From Massilia sp. W12 (lineage in GTDB: Bacteria > Pseudomonadota > Gammaproteobacteria > Burkholderiales > Burkholderiaceae_D): a stretch of DNA of 64,000 nucleotides. The notes beneath the pieces were generated by a model. The model was given only the letters and a program-made list of their open reading frames with translations. It was not told where the DNA came from and searched no databases. The DNA is taken from the NCBI RefSeq assembly GCF_037300705.1, contig NZ_CP147776.1, positions 5,710,857 through 5,774,856 on the forward strand, given 5' to 3'. The stretch's first letter is position 1, and the number at the start of each line of letters is the position of its first letter. Positions 33,403 through 42,695 of this stretch are shown piece after piece. The position numbers were made by a program, and so were the translations under genes.

Positions 33403-35427
33403 TCACACATCCATCGGGTCCACTTCCAAGCCCCATTTCACCCGGCTTTTCAAGCCGCGCAGCGCTGTCATCCAGGGCGTGAGGAAGGCTTGCAAATCGC
33501 TCCTGCGTTGCGCTTCCAGCAGCATTTGCGCGCGCTCCACATGGGCCACGCGTGTCACCGTCATCGGGATCGGGTCGAGGATTTCCACGCCGGGCGCGGG
33601 CAGCAGGCTGCGCGCTTGCTGCAAAAAGTCGAGCGCGCTTTGCAGTTCGCGCGCTTCGGCGCGCAGCAGCGCTTGATAGCTGTAGGGCGGCATGCAGGCT
33701 TGCGCGCGCTCTTCCAGCAATTGGGCGGCGAATTTTTCATAGTCGTGCGCCATCAGCGCGCTGTACAAAGGGTGTTGCGGATAGCGGCTTTGCAACAGCA
33801 CTTCACTCACGCTGCCTTCGCCCAGGTCGGCGCGCCCGGCGCGCCCGGCGACTTGCATCAATTGCGCAAACAAGCGTTCGCTGGCGCGGTAGTCATGCGA
33901 AAACAGCGCAGTGTCCGGGTTCAAAATTCCCACCAGCGAGAGGCGTTTAAAGTCATGTCCCTTGGCCACCATCTGGGTGCCGACCAGAATATCCACTTCG
34001 CCGCTGTGCACGCTGGCGAAGGCGGCTTGTGCGCTGCCTTTGCGGCGGGTCGAATCGGCGTCGATGCGCAGCACGCGCGCTTCGGGAAAGATGCGTTGCA
34101 AGACTTCTTCAATGCGCTGGGTGCCGCGCCCCAGGGCTTGCAAGTCGATATTGCCGCAGGTCGGGCAGTGGCGCGGAATCGCCAGTTCCAGGCTGCAATG
34201 ATGGCAGCGCAAGCGGTGTTCCGGTTTGTGCAAGACCATGTGCGCGGTGCAGCGCAGACAGCCGCTGATCCAGCCGCAGGCTTCGCAACACAGCACCGGG
34301 GCATAGCCGCGCCGGTTTAAAAACAGCAGACTTTGTTCGCCGCGCTCTAAGCGGCGGCGGATGGCGGCGATCAAGGCCCCGGAAAAACCTTCCTGCGCAC
34401 GGTCGCGCGAAAGGTCGATCACGCCGACTTGCGGCAGGCGCGCCGCATGCGAGGCGCGCTGGCGCAGGCGCAGCAGGCGGTAGCGTCCGTTTTGCGCGTG
34501 TTGCCAGCTTTCCAGCGAAGGCGTGGCCGAACCCAAGACTACTGGAATTTGCAATTGGCGCGCACGCCACACCGCCAAATCGCGCGCCGAATAGCGCAAG
34601 CCTTCCTGCTGTTTGTAAGAGGGGTCGTGCTCTTCATCAATAATGATCAGGGCCAGTTGCGGCAGACTGGCCAGCAGCGACATGCGGGTACCCAGCAAAA
34701 TGCGGGCCTGGCCCAGATGCGCCGCCAGCCAGTTGCGCAGGCGCTCGCCTTCCGCCAATTCCGAGTGCAGCGTGGCCAGCGCCAGGCCGGGAAAGCGGGC
34801 GCGAATATTCGCTTCAAATTGCGGGGTGAGATTGATTTCAGGGACCAGGATCAAGACTTGCGCCTCAGGCTGGCGCGCCAGCAGCGCGGCGGCGGTTTGC
34901 AAATACACCTCAGTCTTGCCGCTGCCGGTGACGCCATACAGCAAGAAGGGGGCGAAGCCTTGCGCCGCTAAAATCGCCTGGCTGGCTTCGGCCTGTTCTG
35001 CATTCAACGCTGGCGCGCCGTGCGGGCTGGCGTCGTTGGCTTGCGGCTTGGCCAGTTTTTTGAGCGCCTTGTCCAGAGCCAGGGCTTTGCCGGCGCGCAG
35101 ATTTTTGGGCAGGGCCGGCAAGGCCACTTCGCCCAGGGGCCGTTGGTAATAGGCGGCGGCGAAGCGGCACATATCCAGCCATTGCGGGCCGAGCGGCGGC
35201 ACTTGCGCGCGCACCGCCAGCACCGGCTTGAGTTTCTCCAGCGCGTAGCTGCTGTGCGTGCTGCTGCTGATGATCAACCCGGCGATTTCGCGCCGGCCAA
35301 ATTCCACCTGCACCACTTGGCCTGGCTGCGGCGCGCCGCACTCGGCTTGCAGCGCTGCCGGCCAGAGGTAGTCGAAACAGCTGTCAAGCGGCGTATCCAG
35401 CACCACTTGCACAATGCCATGGCCCAT
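33403..35427 (-). CDS. priA: Primosomal protein N' (replication restart helicase)
   Basis: A 674-residue 3'-5' DNA helicase that recognises stalled forks and reloads the replisome. Walker A is GVTGSGKT at 165-172, Walker B IIIDEEHD with DEEH at 264-267, and the zinc domain has the eight-cysteine pattern C-EACGWISGC-LRC ... CHHC ... CPTCGN. The N-terminal DNA-binding part starts VQVVLDTPLDSCFDYLWP. Length is slightly short of the ~730 of E. coli PriA. It is immediately downstream of a 1.2-kb region rich in DnaA boxes and on the same strand as hemE. Confidence 0.95.
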   Translation of the reverse strand: MGHGIVQVVLDTPLDSCFDYLWPAALQAECGAPQPGQVVQVEFGRREIAGLIISSSTHSSYALEKLKPVLAVRAQVPPLGPQWLDMCRFAAAYYQRPLGEVALPALPKNLRAGKALALDKALKKLAKPQANDASPHGAPALNAEQAEASQAILAAQGFAPFLLYGVTGSGKTEVYLQTAAALLARQPEAQVLILVPEINLTPQFEANIRARFPGLALATLHSELAEGERLRNWLAAHLGQARILLGTRMSLLASLPQLALIIIDEEHDPSYKQQEGLRYSARDLAVWRARQLQIPVVLGSATPSLESWQHAQNGRYRLLRLRQRASHAARLPQVGVIDLSRDRAQEGFSGALIAAIRRRLERGEQSLLFLNRRGYAPVLCCEACGWISGCLRCTAHMVLHKPEHRLRCHHCSLELAIPRHCPTCGNIDLQALGRGTQRIEEVLQRIFPEARVLRIDADSTRRKGSAQAAFASVHSGEVDILVGTQMVAKGHDFKRLSLVGILNPDTALFSHDYRASERLFAQLMQVAGRAGRADLGEGSVSEVLLQSRYPQHPLYSALMAHDYEKFAAQLLEERAQACMPPYSYQALLRAEARELQSALDFLQQARSLLPAPGVEILDPIPMTVTRVAHVERAQMLLEAQRRSDLQAFLTPWMTALRGLKSRVKWGLEVDPMDV

Positions 35428-35480
35428 CTTGCTCCCTGTTTAAAAACATCCAAGCCCCGGATTTTCCACGATTTTTCAGC

Positions 35481-35690
35481 TATCCACAAAGCCTGTGGAT
35501 AATTTTGTGAACAATCTGCCGCAGCGCTGCCGGCAGCAGGCGCCAAGGCTTTCTCAGTCTCCTGGAAGCGAATTCTTCAGGAAATTTTTTTCCCTTTGTT
35601 TTCAAATACTTACATATTCGTGTCATAGAGATGAAAAATACCTGCCGGGTTTGTCTGCAAGCCGGGGCGCTTGCCTGGCGCTGTGCATAA
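35481..35690 (+). repeat. DnaA-box module 1
   Basis: Inverted boxes TATCCACA (35481-35488) and TGTGGATAA (35494-35502) are followed by TTTTGTGAACAA, an AT-rich CTTA motif at 35609 (115 bp after the box start), preceded by a CCCTTTG tract, and a secondary box TGTGCATAA at 35682-35690. Confidence 0.75.
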
Positions 35691-35828
35691 TTGGCGTATG
35701 GCGTCCAGATTGCAGGGTGCTGCCGGGAAAAATGTCAAGCGTGTGAAATAAAACTTTTAGTGGCAAAAATCGGGAAAAAATCCGCGTTTCGCCTTTAAGC
35801 TACGGATTTACAAGCCTTTTTTGGAAAT

Positions 35829-36027
35829 GTCCACAGCTTCTGTGGATAAGTTTGTGAACAAAACACGCTTGACAAGTCTGGCCCGGCCCGTTAGGGGTCT
35901 TGTCAGGCCTTGCGCCGACTTGGTGCGAAGCTAAAATATTTATATAAATCAAATACTTATAAATGTATTGCAGTGCAGCGCAGTTTTTCCGCCAAGCCGC
36001 TCATGGCAGTTTGGCGGCAGTGGATAA
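35829..36027 (+). repeat. DnaA-box module 2
   Basis: TCCACAG-CTT-CTGTGGATAA holds the perfect box at 35841-35849, then GTTTGTGAACAA. The CTTATAAAT motif is at 35956, again exactly 115 bp on, and a weaker box AGTGGATAA lies at 36019-36027. Confidence 0.75.
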
Positions 36028-36094
36028 TTGTGAATTTCTTCAAATCTTTTTTGAAGAAATCGCCTAAACCATGGATTCTGCTGGACTTTTTCAC

Positions 36095-36295
36095 TATCCA
36101 CAGCGCCTGTGGATAAGTTTGTGCACAAAGCTTGGCGTAAACCCTCTAAAGACTCCCGGTAGCTTTATTAAACTTCTTGCACTGTCCCTTAGAAATTTTA
36201 AAAATCCCTTTTGAATCAATTGCTTATAAATATACCGGGAAGTATTTGCAGTCCGCTCAGGGACTCTGCAAACGTGGCTGCCGGATTGTGCATAA
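36095..36295 (+). repeat. DnaA-box module 3
   Basis: TATCCACAG-CGC-CTGTGGATA is a perfect 9-bp inverted repeat with the box TGTGGATAA at 36108-36116, followed by the palindrome TTTGTGCACAAA. CTTATAAAT starts at 36223 (115 bp after the box start) behind an AAAATCCCTTTT tract; secondary box TGTGCATAA at 36287-36295. Confidence 0.78.
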
Positions 36296-36469
36296 GCTGG
36301 CCGCAAACGGGAAAAACTTCCCGCTGCGGCTTGCGCTGAAGAAACCCGGCCCGGCGCGTAAACCCGGAGAAAAGTCAAGGATCATACGCGTTACCGGTGG
36401 TCATAAGAAGGGTGGCATAAAAGCCTGCTGATGGCGGCAGAATACAGCCAGATGGCGGATTTTCAAGAT

Positions 36470-36656
36470 GTCCACAGCGCCTGTGGATAATTTTGTGCAC
36501 AACTTGCGGCGCATGCCGCAATACCGCTTGCCTGCGGTAGCTTTGGCCCCTGCGTCAGCCTTATTTAAATAGAAAAAGCCCTTTTATATCAAGGGCTTAT
36601 GAAATTCATGCAAAATCGTGCCGGGTTTCCCTGCGGCCCCGGGGAATTGTGAATAA
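36470..36656 (+). repeat. DnaA-box module 4
   Basis: TCCACAG-CGC-CTGTGGATAA has its box at 36482-36490, then TTTTGTGCACAA. CTTATGAAAT starts at 36596 (114 bp after the box start) behind an AAAAGCCCTTTT tract; secondary box TGTGAATAA at 36648-36656, right after the hemE end. Confidence 0.75.
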
Positions 36657-36662
36657 GTATCG

Positions 36663-37748
36663 TCAGACGGCGCCGGAAACGCGGTGGTATGCAGGACTGA
36701 GTTCCCGCACCGCCTGCACCAGCGCAGTCACGGCTTCCGGCGGCGTGTGTTGGGAAATGCCGTGACCCAGATTGAACACATGGCCGCTGTGCGCATCGTG
36801 TTGGCCGAAGCTGGCCAGGATGTGCGCGACTTCATTGCGGATAGCAGCGTCGCCAGCCATTAAAATCGCCGGATCCAGATTGCCTTGCAGCGCCACTTTA
36901 TGGCCGACGCGCGCGCGCGCCTGGCCGGGGTCGCAAGTCCAATCCAGGCCGAGCGCATCGGCGCCGCTGTCGGCCATGGCTTCCAGCCATTGCCCGCCGC
37001 CCTTGGTGAAAACGATCACCGGCACACGGCCTTCCGGGCCGGGCTGCAATTGTTGGATGATGGCGCGCATATAGTCGAGCGAAAAAGCTTGATACATATT
37101 CGCCGCCAACGCGCCGCCCCAGGAATCAAACAGCATCACGGCTTGTGCGCCGGCCTGGATTTGCTGGTTCAGATAGGCCGCCACAGCATCCGCATTCACT
37201 TGCAAAATATGGCGCAGCAAGTCGGGGCGGCGGTACATCATGGCCTTGATGGTATGGAATTCTTTCGAGCTGCCGCCTTCCACCATATAGCAAGCCAGGG
37301 TCCAGGGGCTGCCGGCGAAGCCGATCAGCGGTACGCGCCCTGCCAGCGCTTTGCGGATCGAGGTCACAGCGTCAAACACATAGCGCAGCTTGTCCATATC
37401 CGGCACGCGCAGCGCCAGCACGGCGGCTTCGTCTTGCAGCGGGTGCGCGAATTGCGGCCCTTCGCCTTCGACGAAAGTCAGGCCTAAGCCCATGGCGTCG
37501 GGCACGGTGAGAATATCGGAAAACAGAATCGCGGCGTCCAGACCGTAGCGGTCGATGGGTTGCAGCGTGACATCAGTGCAGAAATCGGGATTGGTGGCCA
37601 GGCCCATGAAGGAACCGGCTTGCTGGCGAACGGCGCGGTATTCCGGCAGATAGCGCCCGGCTTGGCGCATCAGCCACAGCGGGGTGGCATCAGTCGGTTG
37701 ACGGCGCAGGGCGCGCAAAAAGCGGTCATTCTGTAGCGGAGCAAACAT
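36663..37748 (-). CDS. hemE: Uroporphyrinogen decarboxylase
   Basis: The ATG at 37748 ([14 protein letters not shown]) gives the family length of 361; an upstream in-frame start at 37835 adds an unlike extension. The cofactor-free cytoplasmic enzyme removes four carboxyl groups from uroporphyrinogen III to give coproporphyrinogen III. Signature blocks are [19 protein letters not shown], the active-site [36 protein letters not shown], and GNLDPAILM with [13 protein letters not shown]. It is on the same strand as priA, separated by the DnaA-box region, and downstream of queC and a small membrane protein. Confidence 0.95.
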   Translation of the reverse strand: MFAPLQNDRFLRALRRQPTDATPLWLMRQAGRYLPEYRAVRQQAGSFMGLATNPDFCTDVTLQPIDRYGLDAAILFSDILTVPDAMGLGLTFVEGEGPQFAHPLQDEAAVLALRVPDMDKLRYVFDAVTSIRKALAGRVPLIGFAGSPWTLACYMVEGGSSKEFHTIKAMMYRRPDLLRHILQVNADAVAAYLNQQIQAGAQAVMLFDSWGGALAANMYQAFSLDYMRAIIQQLQPGPEGRVPVIVFTKGGGQWLEAMADSGADALGLDWTCDPGQARARVGHKVALQGNLDPAILMAGDAAIRNEVAHILASFGQHDAHSGHVFNLGHGISQHTPPEAVTALVQAVRELSPAYHRVSGAV

Positions 37749-37812
37749 GGCTGGCCTTGGCGAACGCGAAAACCGTAAACTATAGCACAGTTCCAGGCAG
37801 GCGCCGGGCGCC

Positions 37813-38184
37813 TCAAACCGCTTGTTGCCGCGCAAATTTGCGCAAGCCCTGGAAGGCGTCGATATAACAATACAGCAGCAATAAGCCGAGCGGCAGGTGC
37901 AAGGGATGTTCTTGCAAAATCAGGCAAATGATTTGATCCAGCACCAGCACGGCGGCGGCCAGCAGCAGGCACACCGGGCTGCGCAGGCGGATACACCAGC
38001 TCAAGCCGCCAAATAAAATCAATTCGGCGAAAAACAGCTCGACATCTTCGGCATGCAAGCCATACACCGCGATAAACAGCAGCAGTTTGGCGAAGGGATA
38101 GGCCAGCCCGGCCCAGATGGCGTGACGCAGCGCGCGCTCGCTCGGGGCCGGCAATTCGCCTTGAACGGGGGCCAGCATCTGCAT
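37813..38184 (-). CDS. Small integral membrane protein
   Basis: The ATG at 38184 overlaps the queC TAA stop by one base (TAATG), which argues for translational coupling. The 123-residue product has about three to four hydrophobic helices ([70 protein letters not shown]). I do not recognise the family. A longer frame to 38646 exists but would lie inside queC. Possible links to queuosine precursor uptake are suggested only by position. Confidence 0.65.
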   Translation of the reverse strand: MQMLAPVQGELPAPSERALRHAIWAGLAYPFAKLLLFIAVYGLHAEDVELFFAELILFGGLSWCIRLRSPVCLLLAAAVLVLDQIICLILQEHPLHLPLGLLLLYCYIDAFQGLRKFARQQAV

Positions 38185-38924
38185 TAACCGCCAAACGCCG
38201 CCGGCGCCTGCAGCGCGCTTTGATATTCCTGCCAGCCGCGCGCGCGCAGTTCGCAGGCCGGGCAGGCGCCGCAGCCATGGCCCCAGGCGTGCAAGTCGCC
38301 GCGTTCGCCCAGGTAACAGGTGTGGGTGTCCTGGCGGATCAATTCCAGCAGCGCGTCGCCGCCGCATTCCTGCGCTAAGCGCCAGGTAGCGGCTTTGGAC
38401 AGCCACATCAGCGGCGTTTCCAGCGTCAGGCGGGTATCCATGCCCAGATTCAGCGCGACTTGCAATGCTTTGATGGTGTCGTCGCGGCAATCCGGGTAGC
38501 CGGAATAATCGGTCTCGCACATGCCGCCCACCAGCACCGTCAGACCGCGCCGGTAAGCCAGGGTCGCCGCCAGGGTTAAAAACAGCAGATTGCGCCCCGG
38601 CACAAAGGTATTCGGCAAACCGTTTTCCTGGAATTTGATGGCGCATTCCGAGGTCAGCGCGGTATCGGAAATCTGCCCCAGCAAACCCAGGTCGAGCAAA
38701 TGATCCTGCCCCAGCTTGGCGTCCCAGGCGCTGGACATGGCGCGCATGCGCTGTAACAGCAGCGGTCTTTGCTGCAGTTCAATCACATGCCGCTGGCCAT
38801 AATCAAAACCCAGCGTTTCCACATGGGCGTAACGTTGCAAGGCCCAGGCTAAGCAAGTGGTGGAATCCTGGCCCCCGCTGAACAATACCAGCGCGCGCCC
38901 GGGGTGCGAAGTCAGATCGGACAT
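38184..38924 (-). CDS. queC: 7-cyano-7-deazaguanine synthase
   Basis: The start at 38924 ([21 protein letters not shown]) gives 246 residues. The ATP-dependent enzyme converts 7-carboxy-7-deazaguanine and ammonia to preQ0 in queuosine biosynthesis. Seen are the PP-loop [75 protein letters not shown] and the C-terminal zinc site, four cysteines in CYLG ... [13 protein letters not shown]. It is first in an operon with the small membrane protein gene. No queD/E genes are visible here. Confidence 0.94.
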   Translation of the reverse strand: MSDLTSHPGRALVLFSGGQDSTTCLAWALQRYAHVETLGFDYGQRHVIELQQRPLLLQRMRAMSSAWDAKLGQDHLLDLGLLGQISDTALTSECAIKFQENGLPNTFVPGRNLLFLTLAATLAYRRGLTVLVGGMCETDYSGYPDCRDDTIKALQVALNLGMDTRLTLETPLMWLSKAATWRLAQECGGDALLELIRQDTHTCYLGERGDLHAWGHGCGACPACELRARGWQEYQSALQAPAAFGG

Positions 38925-39188
38925 GGTTGTAAGCTCGTTGATTGGAATGCCGGCATTATCGCGCATTTGGCGCGCAGTCTGGATATGTCTGTCGGCATGA
39001 GAGGCATGGCGCTGCCGTATTTTGGCGGCGCAAAACAAGCATCGCCCAGGCGCGCGCAAACCGGATTTTGTGCAGTCAAATTTGTTCTGCGCTGCATAAA
39101 ATCAAAATCTTGCGCGATCCTGCGCTGTGCGGCGTTTCTGCTGCGATGATGTGGCTTTCTCTGTTTGATTTGTCTGCCATTTTCCGCC

Positions 39189-40967
39189 ATGAAAAATCTG
39201 TTCCGTCTGGGCGCTTTGTGCGTCGCTCTCGCTTTTCCTGTCTCTTCTGTGCTGGCGCAAACCGCTGCGGCGCCGGCGTCAAAGAGTCAACATGCCGCCA
39301 GCCGGCAGATGCAACAACTGCAAAAGGATTATCTCGATGCGCTGTGGCGGGCGCAGCCGGATACGGCAATCTGGGCCGGGAAATTTGACCACGCCGCGCA
39401 GCAGATGATTCCGGATGCGGCGCAGCGCAAGCGCGATCTGGCGTTTGCGCGCAGCTGGCTGGCGCGCTTTGATCAGGTGAATGCGGCGGCTTTGCCGGCG
39501 GCGGCGCAGGTTGATCTGGCTTTGATCCAAAACCAGCTGCACAGCGAAATCTGGCATTTGCAAGAAAACGATGAGTACCGCTGGAATCCATCCGATTACA
39601 ACCTCGGCTGGAGTCTGGATAAGATGTTGAACACGCCCTATGCGCCGCTGGAAAAGCGCTTGCAGGATATCAGCCTGCGCTTGGCCAAGGCGCCGGCGTA
39701 TTACCGCGCGGCGCGCGCCAATCTGCACAATCCGACCCCGGAACATACTGAGCTGGCGATTCAGCAAAGCAGCGGCGTATTGCAGGTGTTTGCGGAAATC
39801 GGCAAGCAGGCCAAGACAGCCAAATTGGATGCTGCTGCGTCGAGCCTGTTGCAACAACGTTTAGCCGCAGCGCGCGATGCGCTGCAAGACTACACCCTGT
39901 CCTTGCGCGTGCTGCTGGCCAGGGGCGAGGCCAAGCGCAGTTTCCGGATTGGCAAAGAGGTGTATGAAAAACGCTTTGTGCGCCAGATTCAATCCGGCTT
40001 GACGGGGGAGGAAACCTATCAGCGCGCATTGGCGGCGAAAGAGCAGATGCTGACGCGCATGGAAAAAATCAGCGATGAGCTGTGGCCGAAATACATGGCC
40101 GGGCGCGACAAACCGGCGCAGCGTGAGGCGAAAATCGGTTTGTTGATTGATGAGCTGTCGAAACGCCACAGCAAGCCGGAAAATTTTGTTGAGGATGTGC
40201 GCGCCCAGTTGCCGGAATTGACGCGCTGGGTGTTGGAAAAAAATCTGCTGGGGGCGGATGCCAGCAAGCCTTTGCAAGTGCGCGAAACTCCTTTGTATCA
40301 GCGCGGCGTGACCACCGCCAGCATTGAAGCGCCCGGCCCGTTCCGCCCGCAGGACCCGACTTACTACAATGTGTCGCCCCTGACCGATCTGCCGCCAGAG
40401 CAAGCCGAGAGCTGGCTGCGCGAATATAACTACTGGATTTTGCAGATTCTGAATATCCACGAAGCGATTCCGGGACACTACACCCAACTCGTGTATGCGA
40501 ATAAATCGCCTTCGCTGATCAAGACCCTGTTTGGCAATGGAACCATGATTGAAGGCTGGGCGGTGTATGGCGAGCTGATGATGATGGAATCCGGTTATGG
40601 CGGGAATACGCCGGAAATGTGGTTGATGTATTCCAAGTGGAATTTACGCGCGATCTGCAACACTATTTTGGATTACAGCGTGCATGTGCTGGGCATGACG
40701 CGCGAGCAGGCGCTGGATTTATTGCAGCGTCAGGCGTTTCAGAGCGAAGCCGAAGCGCTCGGCAAATGGCGCCGCGTGCAGCTGACTTCAGTGCAGCTGG
40801 CCAGTTATTACAGCGGTTTTTCAGCGATTCACGCACTGCGCGAAGAGCGCCGCAAAAGCTTGGGCGAGCGCTTTGATTTGAAACAATTCCATGAGGAATT
40901 TTTGTCTTATGGCAGCGCGCCGGTGCCGATGATTGCGCGCCTGATGCGGGAGAAAGCGGTGAAATAG
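39189..40967 (+). CDS. DUF885-family predicted metallopeptidase, exported
   Basis: The start at 39189 gives a clean Sec signal peptide (MKNLFRLGALCVALAFPVSSVLA, cleavage near AQT) and 592 residues. The DUF885 family has a gluzincin-like zinc-binding block, here ILNIHEAIPGHYTQLVYAN (HExxPGH), with a downstream GTMIEGWAVYGELMMMESG (distal Glu). It is probably a periplasmic or outer-membrane-associated peptidase. It is monocistronic, with a divergent promoter region shared with queC (38925-39188). Substrate unknown. Confidence 0.85.
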   Translation: MKNLFRLGALCVALAFPVSSVLAQTAAAPASKSQHAASRQMQQLQKDYLDALWRAQPDTAIWAGKFDHAAQQMIPDAAQRKRDLAFARSWLARFDQVNAAALPAAAQVDLALIQNQLHSEIWHLQENDEYRWNPSDYNLGWSLDKMLNTPYAPLEKRLQDISLRLAKAPAYYRAARANLHNPTPEHTELAIQQSSGVLQVFAEIGKQAKTAKLDAAASSLLQQRLAAARDALQDYTLSLRVLLARGEAKRSFRIGKEVYEKRFVRQIQSGLTGEETYQRALAAKEQMLTRMEKISDELWPKYMAGRDKPAQREAKIGLLIDELSKRHSKPENFVEDVRAQLPELTRWVLEKNLLGADASKPLQVRETPLYQRGVTTASIEAPGPFRPQDPTYYNVSPLTDLPPEQAESWLREYNYWILQILNIHEAIPGHYTQLVYANKSPSLIKTLFGNGTMIEGWAVYGELMMMESGYGGNTPEMWLMYSKWNLRAICNTILDYSVHVLGMTREQALDLLQRQAFQSEAEALGKWRRVQLTSVQLASYYSGFSAIHALREERRKSLGERFDLKQFHEEFLSYGSAPVPMIARLMREKAVK

Positions 40968-41150
40968 TGCGGCATAGCGCACACGTTTGGCTGGCCCAGG
41001 CATATCGGGAGTGCCGCAGCGGCAGGATGTGCGGAACGGTTGATTGGACTTGGCTGAAACTGACAGGTGCTTAAGCACTCCAGTCTTTGCCGCTTCCGCC
41101 CAGCGCTGCCAGGTCTTGAGGGCAGGGGTGTTTGCGTTCGGCATCCTCAC

Positions 41151-42220
41151 TCATTCGTCCTCATCTGCCTGCGCCGGGCCGGCCAATTCCTGCTCAATCT
41201 GCTCAATGCTGGGCAGACTGGTGCGCAGTTCAGCAGGCATGGATTCCAGCAATTTGAATTCGGCGATGCCCATGGGCTGGGATTTATCGCCGAGTGCATA
41301 TTCTGCCACCACCCTGTTTTTGCTCTTGCACAGCAGCAGGCCTATCGTTGGATTATCCTGCTCATGCTTGACTTGTCGATCCACTGCTGTCAGGTAAAAA
41401 CCCAACTGCCCCAAGTGTTCAGGCTTGAATTTGCCGGCTTTCAACTCGATTACCACATAGCAGCGCAGCTTCAGGTGGTAGAACAATAAGTCAATGAAGA
41501 AGTCCTCGTCGCCCACATTCAGCAGCACCTGCCTGCCGACAAAGGCGAAGCCTGCACCCAATTCCAGCAGAAATCCGGTGACATGTTTGACCAGGGCGTG
41601 TTCGATCTCGCGTTCCTGCGCTGCTTCGCTCAGGCCGAGAAAATCGAAACGGTAGGGATCTTTCAAGGATTCCTGCGCCAGATCTGATAAGGGTTTGGGC
41701 AGGCGCGTCTCGAAGTTGGTGATGGCTTGCGCTGAGCGGGTGTGCAATTGGGTTTCAATTTGCATTTCAAGCACGTTGCGCGACCATTGGTGTGCAATGG
41801 CCTGCGCCAAATACCAGTCGCGCAGCTCGCGGGTTTTGAGTTTGTCCAGCAAGGTGCATAGATGAAACCACGGCAATTGTGCAGCAGCCTGCTGCACAAA
41901 TTCAGGCTCAGGCCATGCTTCGGCAAAGGCGCGCATGTATTTGAGGTTGCGCGAAGAAAAACCCTTCATATCCGGAAAGGACGTGCGCAAGTCGTGCGCA
42001 AGTCGTGCGCCAGCCGTTCGATCACCTTGGCGCCCCAGCCTTGCTCAGCCTGCCGGGTCAGAATATCGCGTCCGATCTGCCAGTACAGTCCCACCAGTTC
42101 GCGGTTGAGCGTCAGCGTCGCCCGCAGCTGGGCGTTGTGGATGCGGTTTTTTAAATCCGCCAGCCATTTGGCGTAGCCCTCCGGGGGCGGGATCAATGAA
42201 GGTGGTTTTTCCCGGCTCAT
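41151..42220 (-). pseudogene. YhcG/DUF1016 family nuclease, frameshifted
   Basis: The N-terminal domain (42220 to about 41983; KWLADLKNRIHNAQLRATLT... NRELVGLYWQIGRDIL) and the rest (about 41990 to 41151, with FFIDLLFYHLKLRC and VIELKAGKFKPEHLGQL as the PDDEXK core) lie in different frames. The break is at a perfect 11-bp tandem duplication, GTGCGCAAGTC at 41983-41993 and 41994-42004. Removing one copy joins the frames as LAHDLRTSFPDMKGFS, the expected family sequence. The gene is thus probably intact in relatives. A second, intact family member is at 32224-33240. A ribosomal slip or reversible phase-variation switch is possible. Confidence 0.85.
41983..42004. repeat. 11-bp tandem duplication that breaks the YhcG-type gene
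   Basis: Two adjacent copies of GTGCGCAAGTC, followed by a partial third (GTGCGC). The 11-bp unit is not a multiple of three, so one extra copy shifts the frame. The perfect identity of the copies indicates a recent replication slip. Confidence 0.9.
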
Positions 42221-42695
42221 TGGATCTGCTCCCTTGCATCAAATATCCAACCCGGTGTTTCCTCATCGTTCCGGATGGTGGCGTGCTGAGCGGGATGCAT
42301 TATGCGCGCCAGGCATTGGCGAACAGGCGCTCGCAGGGTATCCAATATTTTCAGGCTGGAAGGCAGGTGAATCTCGACCATGGGATGTATTCCTTGTACT
42401 CGCTGGCAGCCATCCCCAGCCGTGTGTGGCAGGCTGACTGCGCTACGCTGTGCGCAAGTCTTGCTTGTCTGCAAGCCAGGCCTCAAGAACGTGTGTTCAG
42501 CTGATGTGGCGCGGCAAAAGATTTTGGATCAAGAGAAAAGCGTCAGCCATTGTATCAGCCCGGCGCCAGACAGATGAAAAGCCGGCGCCCAGCGAGGCGC
42601 GGAAATGATGCCTCAATGCGCCCGATGCCGGCGGCGTGACAAAGGAATGGGCGCGGGCCGCTCCACCACAGCGGCTCATCAAAGGAATTGCCCCC
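42221..42695. other. Intergenic region
   Basis: This 475-base stretch has no gene I can support. Minus-strand frames over 42217-42486 end with a stretch reading ATIRNDEETPGWIFDAREQ, which looks protein-like and may be a remnant of a gene broken before the YhcG-type copy, but has no recognisable family. The left part probably carries the promoter of that copy. Confidence 0.3.

Larger units (their letters stand above)
35428..36662. other. Noncoding region with four DnaA-box modules (origin-like or DnaA-titration-like)
   Basis: The 1.2-kb gap between priA and hemE codes for nothing convincing and is AT-richer than its surroundings. It contains four copies of a core TCCACAG-n3-CTGTGGATAA followed by TTTGTG(A/C)ACAA, each including the perfect DnaA box TTATCCACA on the minus strand. 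Each is followed 114-115 bp later by an AT-rich CTTAtaaAT-like motif and then by a second TGTGNATAA-type box. The region must also carry the priA promoter. It could be a replication origin, a datA-like DnaA sink or a control region of priA; sequence alone does not decide. Confidence 0.7.

Noticed and set aside
35910-36116. 68-residue plus-strand frame in the priA-hemE gap
   Set aside because: It reads through a DnaA-box module; its end (FFTIHSACG) simply translates the repeat and recurs in another frame (FSAIHKACG).
37813-38646. 277-residue version of the small membrane protein
   Set aside because: The extra N-terminal part lies entirely within queC in another frame; the TAATG overlap start at 38184 fits better.
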